A program made the position numbers and the translations under genes. From NCBI GenBank assembly GCA_016745075.1, contig JADGDD010000002.1, positions 474,049 to 538,048 of the forward strand: a DNA stretch of 64,000 nt, read 5' to 3'. The notes beneath the pieces were generated by a model. It was not told where the DNA came from and did not search any database. It saw nothing but the letters and a program-made list of their open reading frames with translations. Below are positions 18,891 through 29,000 of this stretch, one piece after another; within the stretch, counting starts at the first letter, position 1, and each line of letters begins with the position of its first letter. The stretch is from Planctomycetota bacterium (GTDB lineage: Bacteria; Planctomycetota; UBA11346).

Positions 18891-19822
18891 CGGTGTTCCT
18901 TATAGGTGCATTCCAGTGTCCATAGTGAAGAAGAGGCACTTTGTTGTTTGGGTTCATTGACGCGCCAAGGAAGCGAGCTTGTTGACTGTAGTTCGTCGCA
19001 GAATTTTTGTATACTTTGTTTAACTGCCAAGGCCTTCGGGATATTAGGCGTAGCAAAGTTGATGAATATGTGAGAACCGTTCAAAGTTATGTCATGTAGT
19101 TCAAGTTGTTTCTGTTGCGGCCAATAGCGAAGAATGCCATCAATAACAGTTACAGCGGAAAGACGGGTTGCTTCATTATTCAAAGTTTTTAACTGAATGC
19201 GCAGATGAGCAGCTTTTTGTTGCAGCTCTTGTTTGTGTTGTACACCGGAATCTAGTAAGGCGTTGTTGTAAATAGATGCTATCTTCTGTTGAGCGATATC
19301 GAAGGAAGAGAGTCGTTTGCTTACGCCAATCCAGTAGAAAAGTAAGAGTATGCTTACAACAATACCCATACTAATAAGAAGTCGTTGTCGCCATCGTTTT
19401 AGAGGCGGGGCAAGGAAGTTGCCTTGAAGCAGGTTTAGCTTACCAATGCTTTCTTCGTGAGTGTACCCATAGTGGGTAAGGAAAGAGGGGGTATGTAGAG
19501 GGTGTGCTGCCCATGGCTCTTGGCCATATTCTTCATAAAATTTGTTAATATATGACTCAAGTGTGGAGCGTTCCATTGCACAAATTAATAATCGTTGGTG
19601 TGGTAAAACAATTGAATCAACTGCAAGTTGTTCTGCTGTGATAGGAGCGTAGTGCTCTACGATAAAAGAAGCTGCATCAGCAGTAAGAGAAGAGCCATCG
19701 TTAAGGTTTTGATCAACTAAGGCCCAATAACAGTGTTCACATGGAAGTGCCGCAGACCAGATAGGGTTATGTTCATCTACGTGTGTGTTACGATGCAAGA
19801 GAAGGTTCGTTTGTTTGCCCAT
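18887..19822 (-). CDS. GspL/PilN-like inner-membrane protein
   Basis: The 311-residue protein has a cytoplasmic first half, then LNLLQGNFLAPPLKRWRQ (the 'NLlqG.f' element preceding the membrane span in GspL). A single transmembrane helix follows at about 170-190 (LLISMGIVVSILLLFYWIGV), then a coiled-coil stretch and a periplasmic domain. This is the GspL topology that connects GspE to the periplasmic parts. The cytoplasmic domain is shorter than in classical GspL. Confidence 0.7.
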   Translation of the reverse strand: MGKQTNLLLHRNTHVDEHNPIWSAALPCEHCYWALVDQNLNDGSSLTADAASFIVEHYAPITAEQLAVDSIVLPHQRLLICAMERSTLESYINKFYEEYGQEPWAAHPLHTPSFLTHYGYTHEESIGKLNLLQGNFLAPPLKRWRQRLLISMGIVVSILLLFYWIGVSKRLSSFDIAQQKIASIYNNALLDSGVQHKQELQQKAAHLRIQLKTLNNEATRLSAVTVIDGILRYWPQQKQLELHDITLNGSHIFINFATPNIPKALAVKQSIQKFCDELQSTSSLPWRVNEPKQQSASSSLWTLECTYKEHR

Positions 19823-19823
19823 C

Positions 19824-20450
19824 TTAAAAAGATGCCTTTACGGTAACGGTTTCTATTTGTCCATTTTCTTTTGGGTCCCAAGAGCATTCTAGGATAACAG
19901 ATGTAGGTGTTAAAGTACTCACAGTCCACGTAATATCGTATGATTTCTTATGTGGCCACTCTGAAAGCTTTGCAGAGCCACTGCGTTGAGGAAGTGTATG
20001 AGTTTGGATAAGAGTATCTCCAATATGATACCAATCATTTTCATTATCAATGGAGAGTAGAGCGCTTGGTCGTTTTTTAGAAAGGGCTAGATAGTTCAGA
20101 TACTTTATGGTGAGATTGGGAACAGGGGGAATGTATGGAATAATAGGAGCTACTATGTTTTCTTTTTGTACGATTGCTTTTTTAATGTGTGGAGGGGCTG
20201 GTTCTGTTAATGGCTGAAAAACAATGTGGTCCCAACGTAGAGGGTTTGTTTCTCTGTGTTTGTTTGGGAAGTTATGTGTGTGATTTTTTGTCTCTAAGAT
20301 ATTTTCTTCAGTAGTGGGTATTGAAAATGAAAAAAGAGACCAGTAAATAATTACAGTCAAAAGAGCTAGACTTAGTAAGCCAGCTCCACATGTCCCCCAA
20401 TACAGCAACCGTTGTGGATGGATGGGGTGGGTGTAGAGGTCTCGTAGCAT
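19824..20450 (-). CDS. GspC/PilP-like inner-membrane protein
   Basis: This is the first gene of the operon, with SD AAGGTG before ATG 20450. One transmembrane helix (about 22-43) is followed by a Pro-rich linker (IIPYIPPVPN). The HR-type segment LNYLALSKKRPSALLSIDNENDWYHIGDTL recalls GspC domains that bind the secretin. The assignment rests on topology, this segment and position. Confidence 0.6.
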   Translation of the reverse strand: MLRDLYTHPIHPQRLLYWGTCGAGLLSLALLTVIIYWSLFSFSIPTTEENILETKNHTHNFPNKHRETNPLRWDHIVFQPLTEPAPPHIKKAIVQKENIVAPIIPYIPPVPNLTIKYLNYLALSKKRPSALLSIDNENDWYHIGDTLIQTHTLPQRSGSAKLSEWPHKKSYDITWTVSTLTPTSVILECSWDPKENGQIETVTVKASF

Positions 20451-20464
20451 ACGGCTTCACCTTG

Positions 20465-20481
20465 AGCAAATAATATGCCTA
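20465..20481 (-). promoter_or_regulatory. Sigma-54-like element ahead of the secretion operon (doubtful)
   Basis: On the minus strand TAGGCATATTATTTGCT has correctly spaced GG and GC and a perfect TTTGCT -12 box. It would start transcription only a few bases before ATG 20450, leaving no room for the SD sequence, so it may be fortuitous. Part of it forms a 9-bp inverted repeat (AATATGCCT at 20473-20480 with AGGCATATT near 20505) that could instead be an operator. Confidence 0.3.
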
Positions 20482-20573
20482 AATCATTCTAGAGGTGAAG
20501 GCATATTTGTATGCTAAGAAAGAGGAAGCAAGACAGATCTCTGGGTAAAGGAGTTATTTGAATTAGCCTTGTA

Positions 20574-20590
20574 TTAGGCCTATCTTAATC
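20574..20590 (+). promoter_or_regulatory. Degenerate relative of the 17-bp shared motif
   Basis: TTAGGCCTATCTTAATC resembles ATAGGTCTATTTTATGA over the central TAGGyCTATyTTA. It lies about 125 bp upstream of the secretion operon, a suitable distance for an enhancer-type site. Weak on its own. Confidence 0.3.
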
Positions 20591-20610
20591 TTGTTTCAGG
20601 ATCGAGACAT

Positions 20611-20643
20611 AAAAAGCCCAGAAGTCTGGCTTCTGGGCTTTTT
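20611..20643. terminator. Bidirectional Rho-independent terminator
   Basis: AAAAAGCCCAGAAG / CTTCTGGGCTTTTT form a perfect stem of about 13-14 bp with a 5-base loop, A-tract on one side and T-tract on the other. It ends the minus-strand gene at 20667-21557. Confidence 0.9.
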
Positions 20644-20666
20644 ATGTTTCTGTATGAAGAAGGCCT

Positions 20667-21557
20667 TTAGTCGAGTGGAAGACGAGACAGCACCTGCTGT
20701 AACTGTTCTTCTAGCTGTGTAATACGGCTGTTTTGGTCAGCTATCTGTTTGTGTTGTTGAATAGTATAGAGTGTGAGTTCTTCTATCTTTTCCATTTGTC
20801 GTGTTGTCATGTCTTTCAATCCAAGTCCATTCTCTTTTATTTCTTTCTCAGAGGGTATACCTGGAAGGTGTTGTTCTGTTTTTAGGTAGCTATCTAATTC
20901 ATCAAGAGGTGTTAATGTGTATTCGGCATCAAATACATAGTCTGGCCAAGTATCTGTGGTAACTTCTACTTCATTGGTTAAAATGCCTTTTCTCGCTTGA
21001 AGTGGTGTTTGTATAACAGTTGCAACTCTATCTTTTTCGCCTCTCATGACAATATGATTGAGATAACCTGTTGCTTTGTTGTAGGTTCTCACAACTATGT
21101 TTGTGTGTTTGTTAGTACCATTGTGATTTGCGCTAATATAACACGAATTGCTAGGAACATCATCCCATCCATTTCCGTTTTTATTGTAATTGTTTCTCAT
21201 GCCATTTGGATACATGTAAAGAAGTCCGTTGCCAAGAAAGGCTCTGTTGACGTTTAATTGTGTGTAAGAGCTACCGCCGTAGCTTTGTACTGTAATCTGA
21301 CCGTAAGGGTAGTGATTGTTTGAGGTGCCTGATATGCTCTTTGTTTTAAATCCCTGGCCACTGCTCCGAGGCGCAGAAATAAAAGATCCGTGTCCCTCAG
21401 TCTTTCCGTAGATAAATGCACCTTCTTGGGCGTTAAGATGTGGTAGGTAAACGGTTTCGTATCTGAGAAGGTCCTTGTAAGTTGCTGCAGAGATGGTTTC
21501 TATAGTGCCTAGCGTAAGCACTAGGAAGAGGATTGATGTAGAGAATGTGTGTTTCAT
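20667..21557 (-). CDS. Secreted protein with tail-fibre/chaperone-type C-terminal coiled coil
   Basis: The 296-residue protein has a signal peptide (ending TISAA) and a Gly/Asn/Tyr-rich beta domain (25-200). The C-terminal segment contains WPDYVFDAEYTL, LDELDSYLKTEQHLPGIPSEKEI and a coiled coil (MEKIEELTLYTIQQHKQI...). That C-terminal motif is common in Bacteroidetes-type secreted or tail-fibre-like proteins, where it trimerises. The gene sits alone between the secretion operon and the scaffold region. A surface-exposed or secreted role is likely; function is unknown. Confidence 0.75.
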   Translation of the reverse strand: MKHTFSTSILFLVLTLGTIETISAATYKDLLRYETVYLPHLNAQEGAFIYGKTEGHGSFISAPRSSGQGFKTKSISGTSNNHYPYGQITVQSYGGSSYTQLNVNRAFLGNGLLYMYPNGMRNNYNKNGNGWDDVPSNSCYISANHNGTNKHTNIVVRTYNKATGYLNHIVMRGEKDRVATVIQTPLQARKGILTNEVEVTTDTWPDYVFDAEYTLTPLDELDSYLKTEQHLPGIPSEKEIKENGLGLKDMTTRQMEKIEELTLYTIQQHKQIADQNSRITQLEEQLQQVLSRLPLD

Positions 21558-21784
21558 TGTTCGCTCCTTGGTTTATGCGATGAGTTGATTTGTATGATGA
21601 TAGTTGTGCTTTAGGTGGTTTATATTGTTTAGTGAGCACTATGCCAATTGATGTAATTGCTTATGTGTGCTTTATCTTTGTGGAGTAGTGGATGATGTCC
21701 TTTCCTTTGTTGCCCCTTAGGGATAGAGAGGTTTTGATTTGTCTATAACAAGGTGTTTTATACTTGGCTGCCCTCTTTTCTCAT

Positions 21785-22420
21785 TCATTCAAGTCCGTGG
21801 TCCATGTCCTCTGTACCATCTGATGTACCGCCTGTATCCTCTGTATAATTTGTGGTATCCGTGATCTGAGAGGATAGGAGGTTATTGACTTGGGTAGCTA
21901 CTGTCGTATCAATGTTTTGCTTTATTTCTTGAATGTTTCGTTCGCTTTGTCTAATTGATGTAGTAATTTGTTGTTTAATGAGTTTTTGTAATGCATCTTT
22001 TATTTGTTGAGAAGGTGCTCTCTGGTATGATGCAATCAGTGTTTGCATCTGTAGCTCTAAGAAAAAAGAATTGAGGAACTCAACCTCTTGTCGTTGTGTA
22101 TCAGCTCCTTTTTCTGGGATGGCTGTATGGGTGCGCCAATAGCGTGAAACGCCTCTTATGGCCTCTTTGTAATGAAAAACGTCACTGTCTTTAAGGGAGG
22201 AAATGTGTGCCACTAATTCTGGCTGCAAGGTGTTGATGTGTGCGAGCGCTGTTTGTAATTCATCTTTGTTGAGGCTCTGGCTCACCTCTGTTTCCATGAT
22301 CGCGTTGTCTATCGGCATGTTTTGATTAAACTTGTCTATGTCCTCTGGGCTAAAGGAATCAGCCGCTGCGAGGAGATTGCAGGCAAGAAATGGAGTAATG
22401 AGGGCAAGAGAAAATTTCAT
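21785..22420 (-). CDS. Secreted helical protein, unknown function
   Basis: The 211-residue protein has a signal peptide (MKFSLALITPFLACNLLAA). The mature part is mainly helical and Gln-rich, with several amphipathic stretches (KDALQKLIKQQITTSIRQSERNIQEIKQN) and a Thr/Gly/Asp-rich tail. No family is recognised. A strong sigma-54-like promoter (22490-22505) points into it, so it probably belongs to the same regulon as the scaffold operon and may be a substrate or assembly factor. Confidence 0.75.
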   Translation of the reverse strand: MKFSLALITPFLACNLLAAADSFSPEDIDKFNQNMPIDNAIMETEVSQSLNKDELQTALAHINTLQPELVAHISSLKDSDVFHYKEAIRGVSRYWRTHTAIPEKGADTQRQEVEFLNSFFLELQMQTLIASYQRAPSQQIKDALQKLIKQQITTSIRQSERNIQEIKQNIDTTVATQVNNLLSSQITDTTNYTEDTGGTSDGTEDMDHGLE

Positions 22421-22489
22421 ATAGAAGAGTCCTTTCGTGGACGATGGATGAAGTTAAATGTGAGCACTTTCTATTTACTTCTGTGGTTT

Positions 22490-22505
22490 AGCAATTTCTG
22501 TGCCG
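22490..22505 (-). promoter_or_regulatory. Sigma-54-like promoter for the 21785-22420 gene
   Basis: On the minus strand CGGCACAGAAATTGCT matches TGGCAC-N5-TTGCT at all but the first base, with exact spacing between GG and GC. The predicted start gives a ~60-base leader. The motif at 22611-22627 would sit about 110 bp upstream, an appropriate enhancer distance. Confidence 0.7.
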
Positions 22506-22610
22506 CGTTTGGATGCTAATTAAAAATCTTATGATATGCATGGCGGTATTACATCGTGAGTTGGAATGGGGATGATTTACGCTGTTTTGAATGTTTATTA
22601 AAGAGCCAAT

Positions 22611-22627
22611 ATAGGTCTATTTAAGGA
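22611..22627 (+). promoter_or_regulatory. 17-bp shared motif, copy 2
   Basis: ATAGGTCTATTTAAGGA. It lies between two divergent sigma-54-like promoters, about 110 bp and 320 bp from them. It differs by two bases from copy 1. Confidence 0.55.
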
Positions 22628-22788
22628 CTGCGATGTCTCGTTCATGGGGTGAGATTTGCGAATCTTTTGTGCGATCTGTTTATCTTTAATTAGATATTCC
22701 ATATTTTATATTGACTGGTGGCGTTAATGAGCGGATCGATATTGCATGGCGATCCGGAGCGTGAGTCATTGAGATGATTTAAGATAAT

Positions 22789-22805
22789 ATAGGTCTGTTT
22801 TATGA
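22789..22805 (+). promoter_or_regulatory. 17-bp shared motif, copy 3
   Basis: ATAGGTCTGTTTTATGA, one base different from copy 1 at 4236. It lies about 135 bp upstream of the sigma-54-like promoter of the scaffold operon. Confidence 0.6.
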
Positions 22806-22936
22806 CTATTAACTATTCTTTGATTAGATAAGTGTTGATTGCTTTCCCGTGCTGTATGTTTTGTTTTACACGATGTTATGAGTAAAGGTGGCTTACAAAG
22901 AGAACTCAATGATAGGCTGAGAAGTGATGTTTTTTT

Positions 22937-22953
22937 TTGGCATTATCCTCGCT
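22937..22953 (+). promoter_or_regulatory. Sigma-54-like promoter for the scaffold operon
   Basis: TTGGCATTATCCTCGCT has GG and GC at the required 10-base separation, TTGGCA at -24 and TCGCT at -12. Transcription would begin near 22964, giving a ~125-base leader before ATG 23088. Confidence 0.65.
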
Positions 22954-23087
22954 AGTGTCGTATTAACGCTGTAACTGAAGAAATGCATTTTTTGCCAAAG
23001 TAAGAATTGAGTAGAAAGCCAGATGAAGTAAGCAAATACAAGGACGATAGTTTTTTATATGGTCATAAAAGGGGTAAGGGGTTCCTG

Positions 23088-26000
23088 ATGAAATTATTTT
23101 ACAATCTTGCATGTATGGTTCTAACGCATGCGATAACGATGCATACTTGTGTGGCGGAAACTTTCAAAGACGCGAGTGCTGTGTTGGATGGTATTACTGT
23201 CAAGAAAGGACAAAGCGAGACATCTTATTATAAAGAGCATGTAGGGATTGGTGGGGGGACTACTATTGCTGTTGATGGATCTTTAGATGTCATTGCAAAT
23301 TCATGGATTTTAATTCAACCACCCTTTCATGCAAAATCAGGGTCATATTTTCGTGCAACAATAGATCGATCATATTTTACTCCACAGGTAGGCGATGTTA
23401 CTGTGAATATGAGTATAGATAACAAAAATTCTCTGTCATATAGTTTGGTTATTCCGTTGTCGTCTCCTGAGTATCCGATGAAAAGAGAATGGCGTTTGAA
23501 TGTGGAATCCATAAGCGCGTTAAAATATGGCACAGTTCATTGGTCAGATAGTACAGCCACACAATGGGGTGAAAATACTTTAATATATACCGTGAATCCT
23601 GCCTCCATGAGTCTTGTGTGGGAAGGTGTTGATTCTTTTCAATATCGTGTTGAAGATGAACACGGCAATGTGAGCGCATGGGCTACAGTAAGGATAGAGA
23701 TAAATGCAGAAGAATCGAGTGGGGATGAAGAGGTCGTTCATGAAAAAGGCAGTTACTCGTTTGTCGATGGGGAGAGCAGCGACTCGTGCCCCGATGCCGA
23801 TCTTGTATTAGATAATGAGTTATATGATGACTTTCGTGATAAAGCAGATGGAAGCTATTCTTATTATAACACGGTTGCTATCTGCCATAAAACACAAGTT
23901 AAGGCTGATGGGTATCTAGATGTATTAGCGTTAGAAAATATCATTGTTAAGCCACCTTTCCGAGTAGAAGCAGGTGGATATTGTCACTTGAAGGTAGGAG
24001 ACGTAGAATTTGGGCCACATGCACAAAATATTTCTTTATTTGCAATAGCTGGACAAGCTGCACCAATAAATCTGGCACTTATTTTAGCCTATCCTGAAGA
24101 AGAGGGGATGAGCTGGGATATTGATATATCAAAAGTGAATGAGGTATTAAAGTATGGTCAGGTAGCCTGGGCAGACCCAAGTGCTCCTCACTGGGAACCA
24201 AACACACTGTTCTATACCCCCAATGATTTTGAAGAAGAAGGCTTGCAGAAAGAGGCCGATATTTCGTATCGAGCACGTACCTCAAAAGGTGTTCTCGGTA
24301 ATTATGGAAAAATTTCTATTGAAGTACGGAATAGTAACGTTCCGCCAGTTCTCTATGTAGACATTGAAGGAAACGATAGTTTGTATTTTATAATAAAAGA
24401 AGAGACCGAATCAGTTTCTTTCCCCCTTGCTGTTAAAGAGTCTCCTGTCTTTGATGCTGCAAACGTGAATCTATTTGGTTATGACCAAGACCTTAATGAT
24501 AACGATGATGTGTTCTTATATTTCTACGATAGAGAGACGGGTGAACATACCACAGCACGAGAGGTATACACACACACAGGTGCACGAGCAAGGATAGACA
24601 GAGAAAGAAAAACGATTACGTATTTTGCGGAAGGGGAATATAAGAAACAAGATGGAGATTTATGGGCCTTCGATAACCAGGATGAAGTGCCAGTCGTACT
24701 GATGGATTTATCTGGTACCTTAGGAAATAAAGAAATAATCACTATTGAAATTGAACATCAAAACAAACTTGCGGAGGTTGTTATTACAGAAGTAAGAGAA
24801 TTGAATACTTATAATAACAGTGTGAATTTTGTTAATAACATTGATGGAATAGAAGGAAGTTTGGGTAGAGATCCTGCTCCTTTTATTATAGATGAAGAAA
24901 CAGGACTCAAAAGACTTACAAGAAAAATACGTGGGAGCAACGGTACCGTGGTGAAGGTAAACGGCCTGATGGTAGATGCAGACGCTCCATATACAAGTGA
25001 ATGGGGCTTGGCCATTGATAGTAAAGAAGACAATGATCCAGCAGATAAAATGATTAAATGGATTGATAACTTCGGAGTGGGGTACCAGGATGAAAAAGAT
25101 TTAACGATCGGATCCACTGATTGGGAGATACTTGTTGCTACCGACCATCTAGAAGCAACAGCAAAAAAGAGTATTTATCCATTCGCTCATGGTATGACAC
25201 CAGGAGTACATAAAATCACGTTGCAAGGTAAGGATGCGCAAACAGGAGAAACTGTCCAAGATTCTGTTATTGTAGAGATGAACCGTTTGATGACGTTCAT
25301 CCCAGACGCGAATGACCCAGATGAGAAGACTGTTTCTATTGACACGCAACAACACGATTGGATATATAAACGATATGTAGATGGGGTTCGTGAGGTGCAT
25401 AAGACCTTGAATCAGCAAGTGTATTATATTCAATCTGATGCGCTCAATGAAGAATCATTAACAATGAAGATACGTTTTGATGATGATGTTCTGGTGGGCG
25501 GTAATCAGCGTGTTTCATATAGAGCCATCACAGCTGATCATAAAATACCATTTGACTACAGGGAACTCAGCCAAACAGGGTCTCAGTTGAATGCAGCAGA
25601 GGAAGGTGTCTTGGATCACATTGGTGAAGACATGTTGCTTCATTTGACGATATCTCCCAAAGAGGCTTTTTCGGATTATGAGAGTATTGAGCAAGCAACA
25701 TATTGGGATAAAGAGAATCGTATAGAGTTTATTCTTATAGATGATTTTGATGAATGGACGAGGGCAAGTGTTTATTTCCGCGTTAATCACGCACCGGACA
25801 TTCATCTATTACAGATAACCCCGACTCTTGGGCAAGAGGAATCTTTCTCAGTGATTCCAAACGTTACCGATAAGGAGGAACTTGTATGGAACTGTGCACA
25901 GATGATAGAATTACAGAACTCAGAGGGAGAAGTTGTTTATACGCAAACACTTGGTGTCAATGGAGTGTCATTATTTAGTATCTCATGGGACCTTTTATCT

Positions 26001-29000
26001 GATGTATCAGCAGAGTATACGCTTGTGTATCGTATAACAGATACAATGGGTGGCGTCTCTGAAAAATCAAAAATTATTACAAGAGGCATGGAAGGTTCGT
26101 TACCGATTATGCCATTTTTAGCGCAAGGTGTGTATGAGGCATCAGACACAGCTAGTAAATTAAAGGGTATTTATGACGGTACTAATCATTCTGCAAAAGA
26201 TGACGTTTCGTTTACCGTACCCATTATAGATCCCGTTGTTATTGTTGGCCCAGCATGGCGTGACTCAACAGGTACAGGTATTACAGCGAGGGAACTATGT
26301 GTACCAAAAATTGATTTTGCAACGTCAGGTGATTTTGCAGATACTGTGGGAGAACAGGTTGTCAGTCGAGGCTTCGAGATGAAAACAGCTCAATTGGCCC
26401 ATGGTGGAAGTGGTCGTACAAACCGTGTTCCGTACGTAGTGGGAAGTAAAGGCCGCCTTGCTAGAAAAGATTCCGGCGGAGTAGAAAAACAAGTCTTTGA
26501 GTTTGGTATGTACGACCTTGATCCAAATAAGATTCTTGATGAGAATGGAATACCGTATGTGGATGAAGTCTGTAAAACATTGATTATGAAAGACCGTTCC
26601 CTAGAAGAAGGGGGGATTTTTGGTAAGTGGCAATCAGTTGCTTTTTCAGAGCCGATGCGAGAAATACCACAGGTATTTGTTACGATACAAAATAGCGCCG
26701 CTCAGAATGCTACTATCATTACGCGTATCCGTAATATTACCACAGATGGGTTTGAAGTTGCGTTATTTGCGGCAGAACCAAATATGCTTCCTCGGTATAG
26801 CAAAGAAACATCTCGTGTTGTAGATGCAGATAATTTGGTTGCGAGTGATTGGTATACAGAAATAGCAGCATACTCAGATGAAAAGAAGCGTGTTTACTAT
26901 GATGAATGGCAGCATGATCGTACTTACTATATTGCTAATGCTCTAGCTAATGGATTTGCTATACAGAAAATTGGATGGATGGCAGTGTTTACTGAAGAGG
27001 GTGCGCCCACTGTTCTAACAGTTGATGGTCCAGTTACTCTTACAAAAAGCAATGAATCAAGTTACCAAACAACACGTTTTCGTATTGATGAAGATGCTTA
27101 TTACGGAGATTGGAGCTGGATTCATAATGGAAATACAGCATATGGTCAAATAGCAAAACCTTTTGATCGTAGAGAGAAAGGTAAGACAACCACTTTTTAT
27201 GATGACGAAAGTGACCATTTCGGAGAAGAGATGATTACTTCCTTAGAATTTGCTGGTGTGACAATTGCTGGAATGACAACGTGTAATGATGAAGACCCAT
27301 GCGTATTGAGGCAAGGACATTTCCCCAATATTTTCACATACGGAAATGCCAAAGCCTCAAGCTATGTATATGATGCCTCATCTGCTCCTTATGCGTTGCG
27401 TGAAAGTGAGTTGCATATTCAAAAAGACAGCATTGTTATTCTTGGGCCACCAACAAAATGGGGTGATTCAGATACTGGGCAGGTGTATGTTGAGAACAAG
27501 AGCGCAATCGTTGAAGAAACGTATAATTTTCAATTAGGATTCCAAGAATGGAATAACCATGACGGTGCTCATTTAGTGACTGAACAAGTGCCATATCTCA
27601 CTGTTCCACGAGGAGTGTGGCATAAACAAACAGACGCCGGTGAGCGCCTTACATTTATAGCGGGTGAATTTAGAGTGACAGGTTCACATCTGCGTAAAAA
27701 ATACTCATACAGGGGACATTCTCGGTATGTCTACGATGATGATGCAGACGGTTATCCTAAAGATACAGATGTAAATTGGATGGATATTCCATTCCCAATT
27801 GATGCAGAGACTGCGCAAGTACTGGCAGACCCAAAAACAAATGTGTATGTCTTTTTAACACGGACAAGTAAAAATGGACGTTTTTTAAATAGGGACAAGA
27901 GAGGTTCCTATGCAGATAGTGATGAGGCAGTTGTCCCTATCATTCAGCATATCGGTTCCTTAACTGATGGGAAATACGGTATAAAAGTAGGAATAAGGGA
28001 GCAGGAAGAAGAAATGCCTCAATTATCATTAACGGATTTTGTGAGAGATGATGAAGGGGGAATTCTTTGGAATGTTACGAGCGGTGGTTATAATAATCCA
28101 GAGCTTCTTCTCCAAACAGAGCGTCCTGTTTTTGGTTATTTATCGAATGGAGGTAGTCCTGCTCCAAATCATGAAGAATTCAATTATCTAGCTATTGCAG
28201 TTCCAAGCGAGATGAGTGGACCAATAGACATTGTTTTGCAAAGTGGTGAAACCTGTACGATTACACTTGAAGCAATGGAGAGTAACTCACAGGAAAATGA
28301 TTGTATATGGCCGGATGGGAATGAAGGGCCTCAATTCCTCATTGAACAAGAGCCAAGTTTGGCTGCAAATGAGGAAGTGGAAGCAGAGCACCTTGCAGAA
28401 ACATTACATGTATTGAGAATTAAGGAAACGGCAGATGAAGAGACTATAGATTTTGCCCAAGTAGCAACAGCAAGAGACCTTGATATTATTGACCTGCGAA
28501 ACATGAAGCCTCATTGGAGTGATGGTAATGTAGAGGAAGATACTTATGAAGGACGAGAGTATACGCTTAATATAGAAGAAATACGTGACTCTCTTATGGA
28601 AAAGGTGGTTCGTTTGCAAGCACACGTACAGGTGGATGATCAAGACTATCTGCAGTGGGTTGCTGAACGAGAGCTAGAACAGAAAAGCGCCTATGATGTA
28701 GATGGAAATGGATATATTACAAAGGAAGAAAGAAGACCATATTGGATGCCAGTTGTTGAGCTTGGCTTTGATAGTGTTGCAGACTTTATGAATACAGTGA
28801 ATGAACATAAAGATGGTGGTATTTACGGGAGGTATGATCAGTTCACCGATCATGATAGCAACCCAGATACACGTGTTATGCGAGATGGATACATAACAAC
28901 GGAAGAATTGGAAGAAGGCGGTATACTTGATACAGAAACAAACAGTGTTTTAGTTGAGTATCTATGGGTGGTAGAATGGCGCTTAGATATTGAAGCTAAT

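Noticed and set aside
23007..23087. Upstream start for the giant protein
   Set aside because: It would place 27 hydrophilic residues before the signal peptide; ATG 23088 has a better SD sequence.
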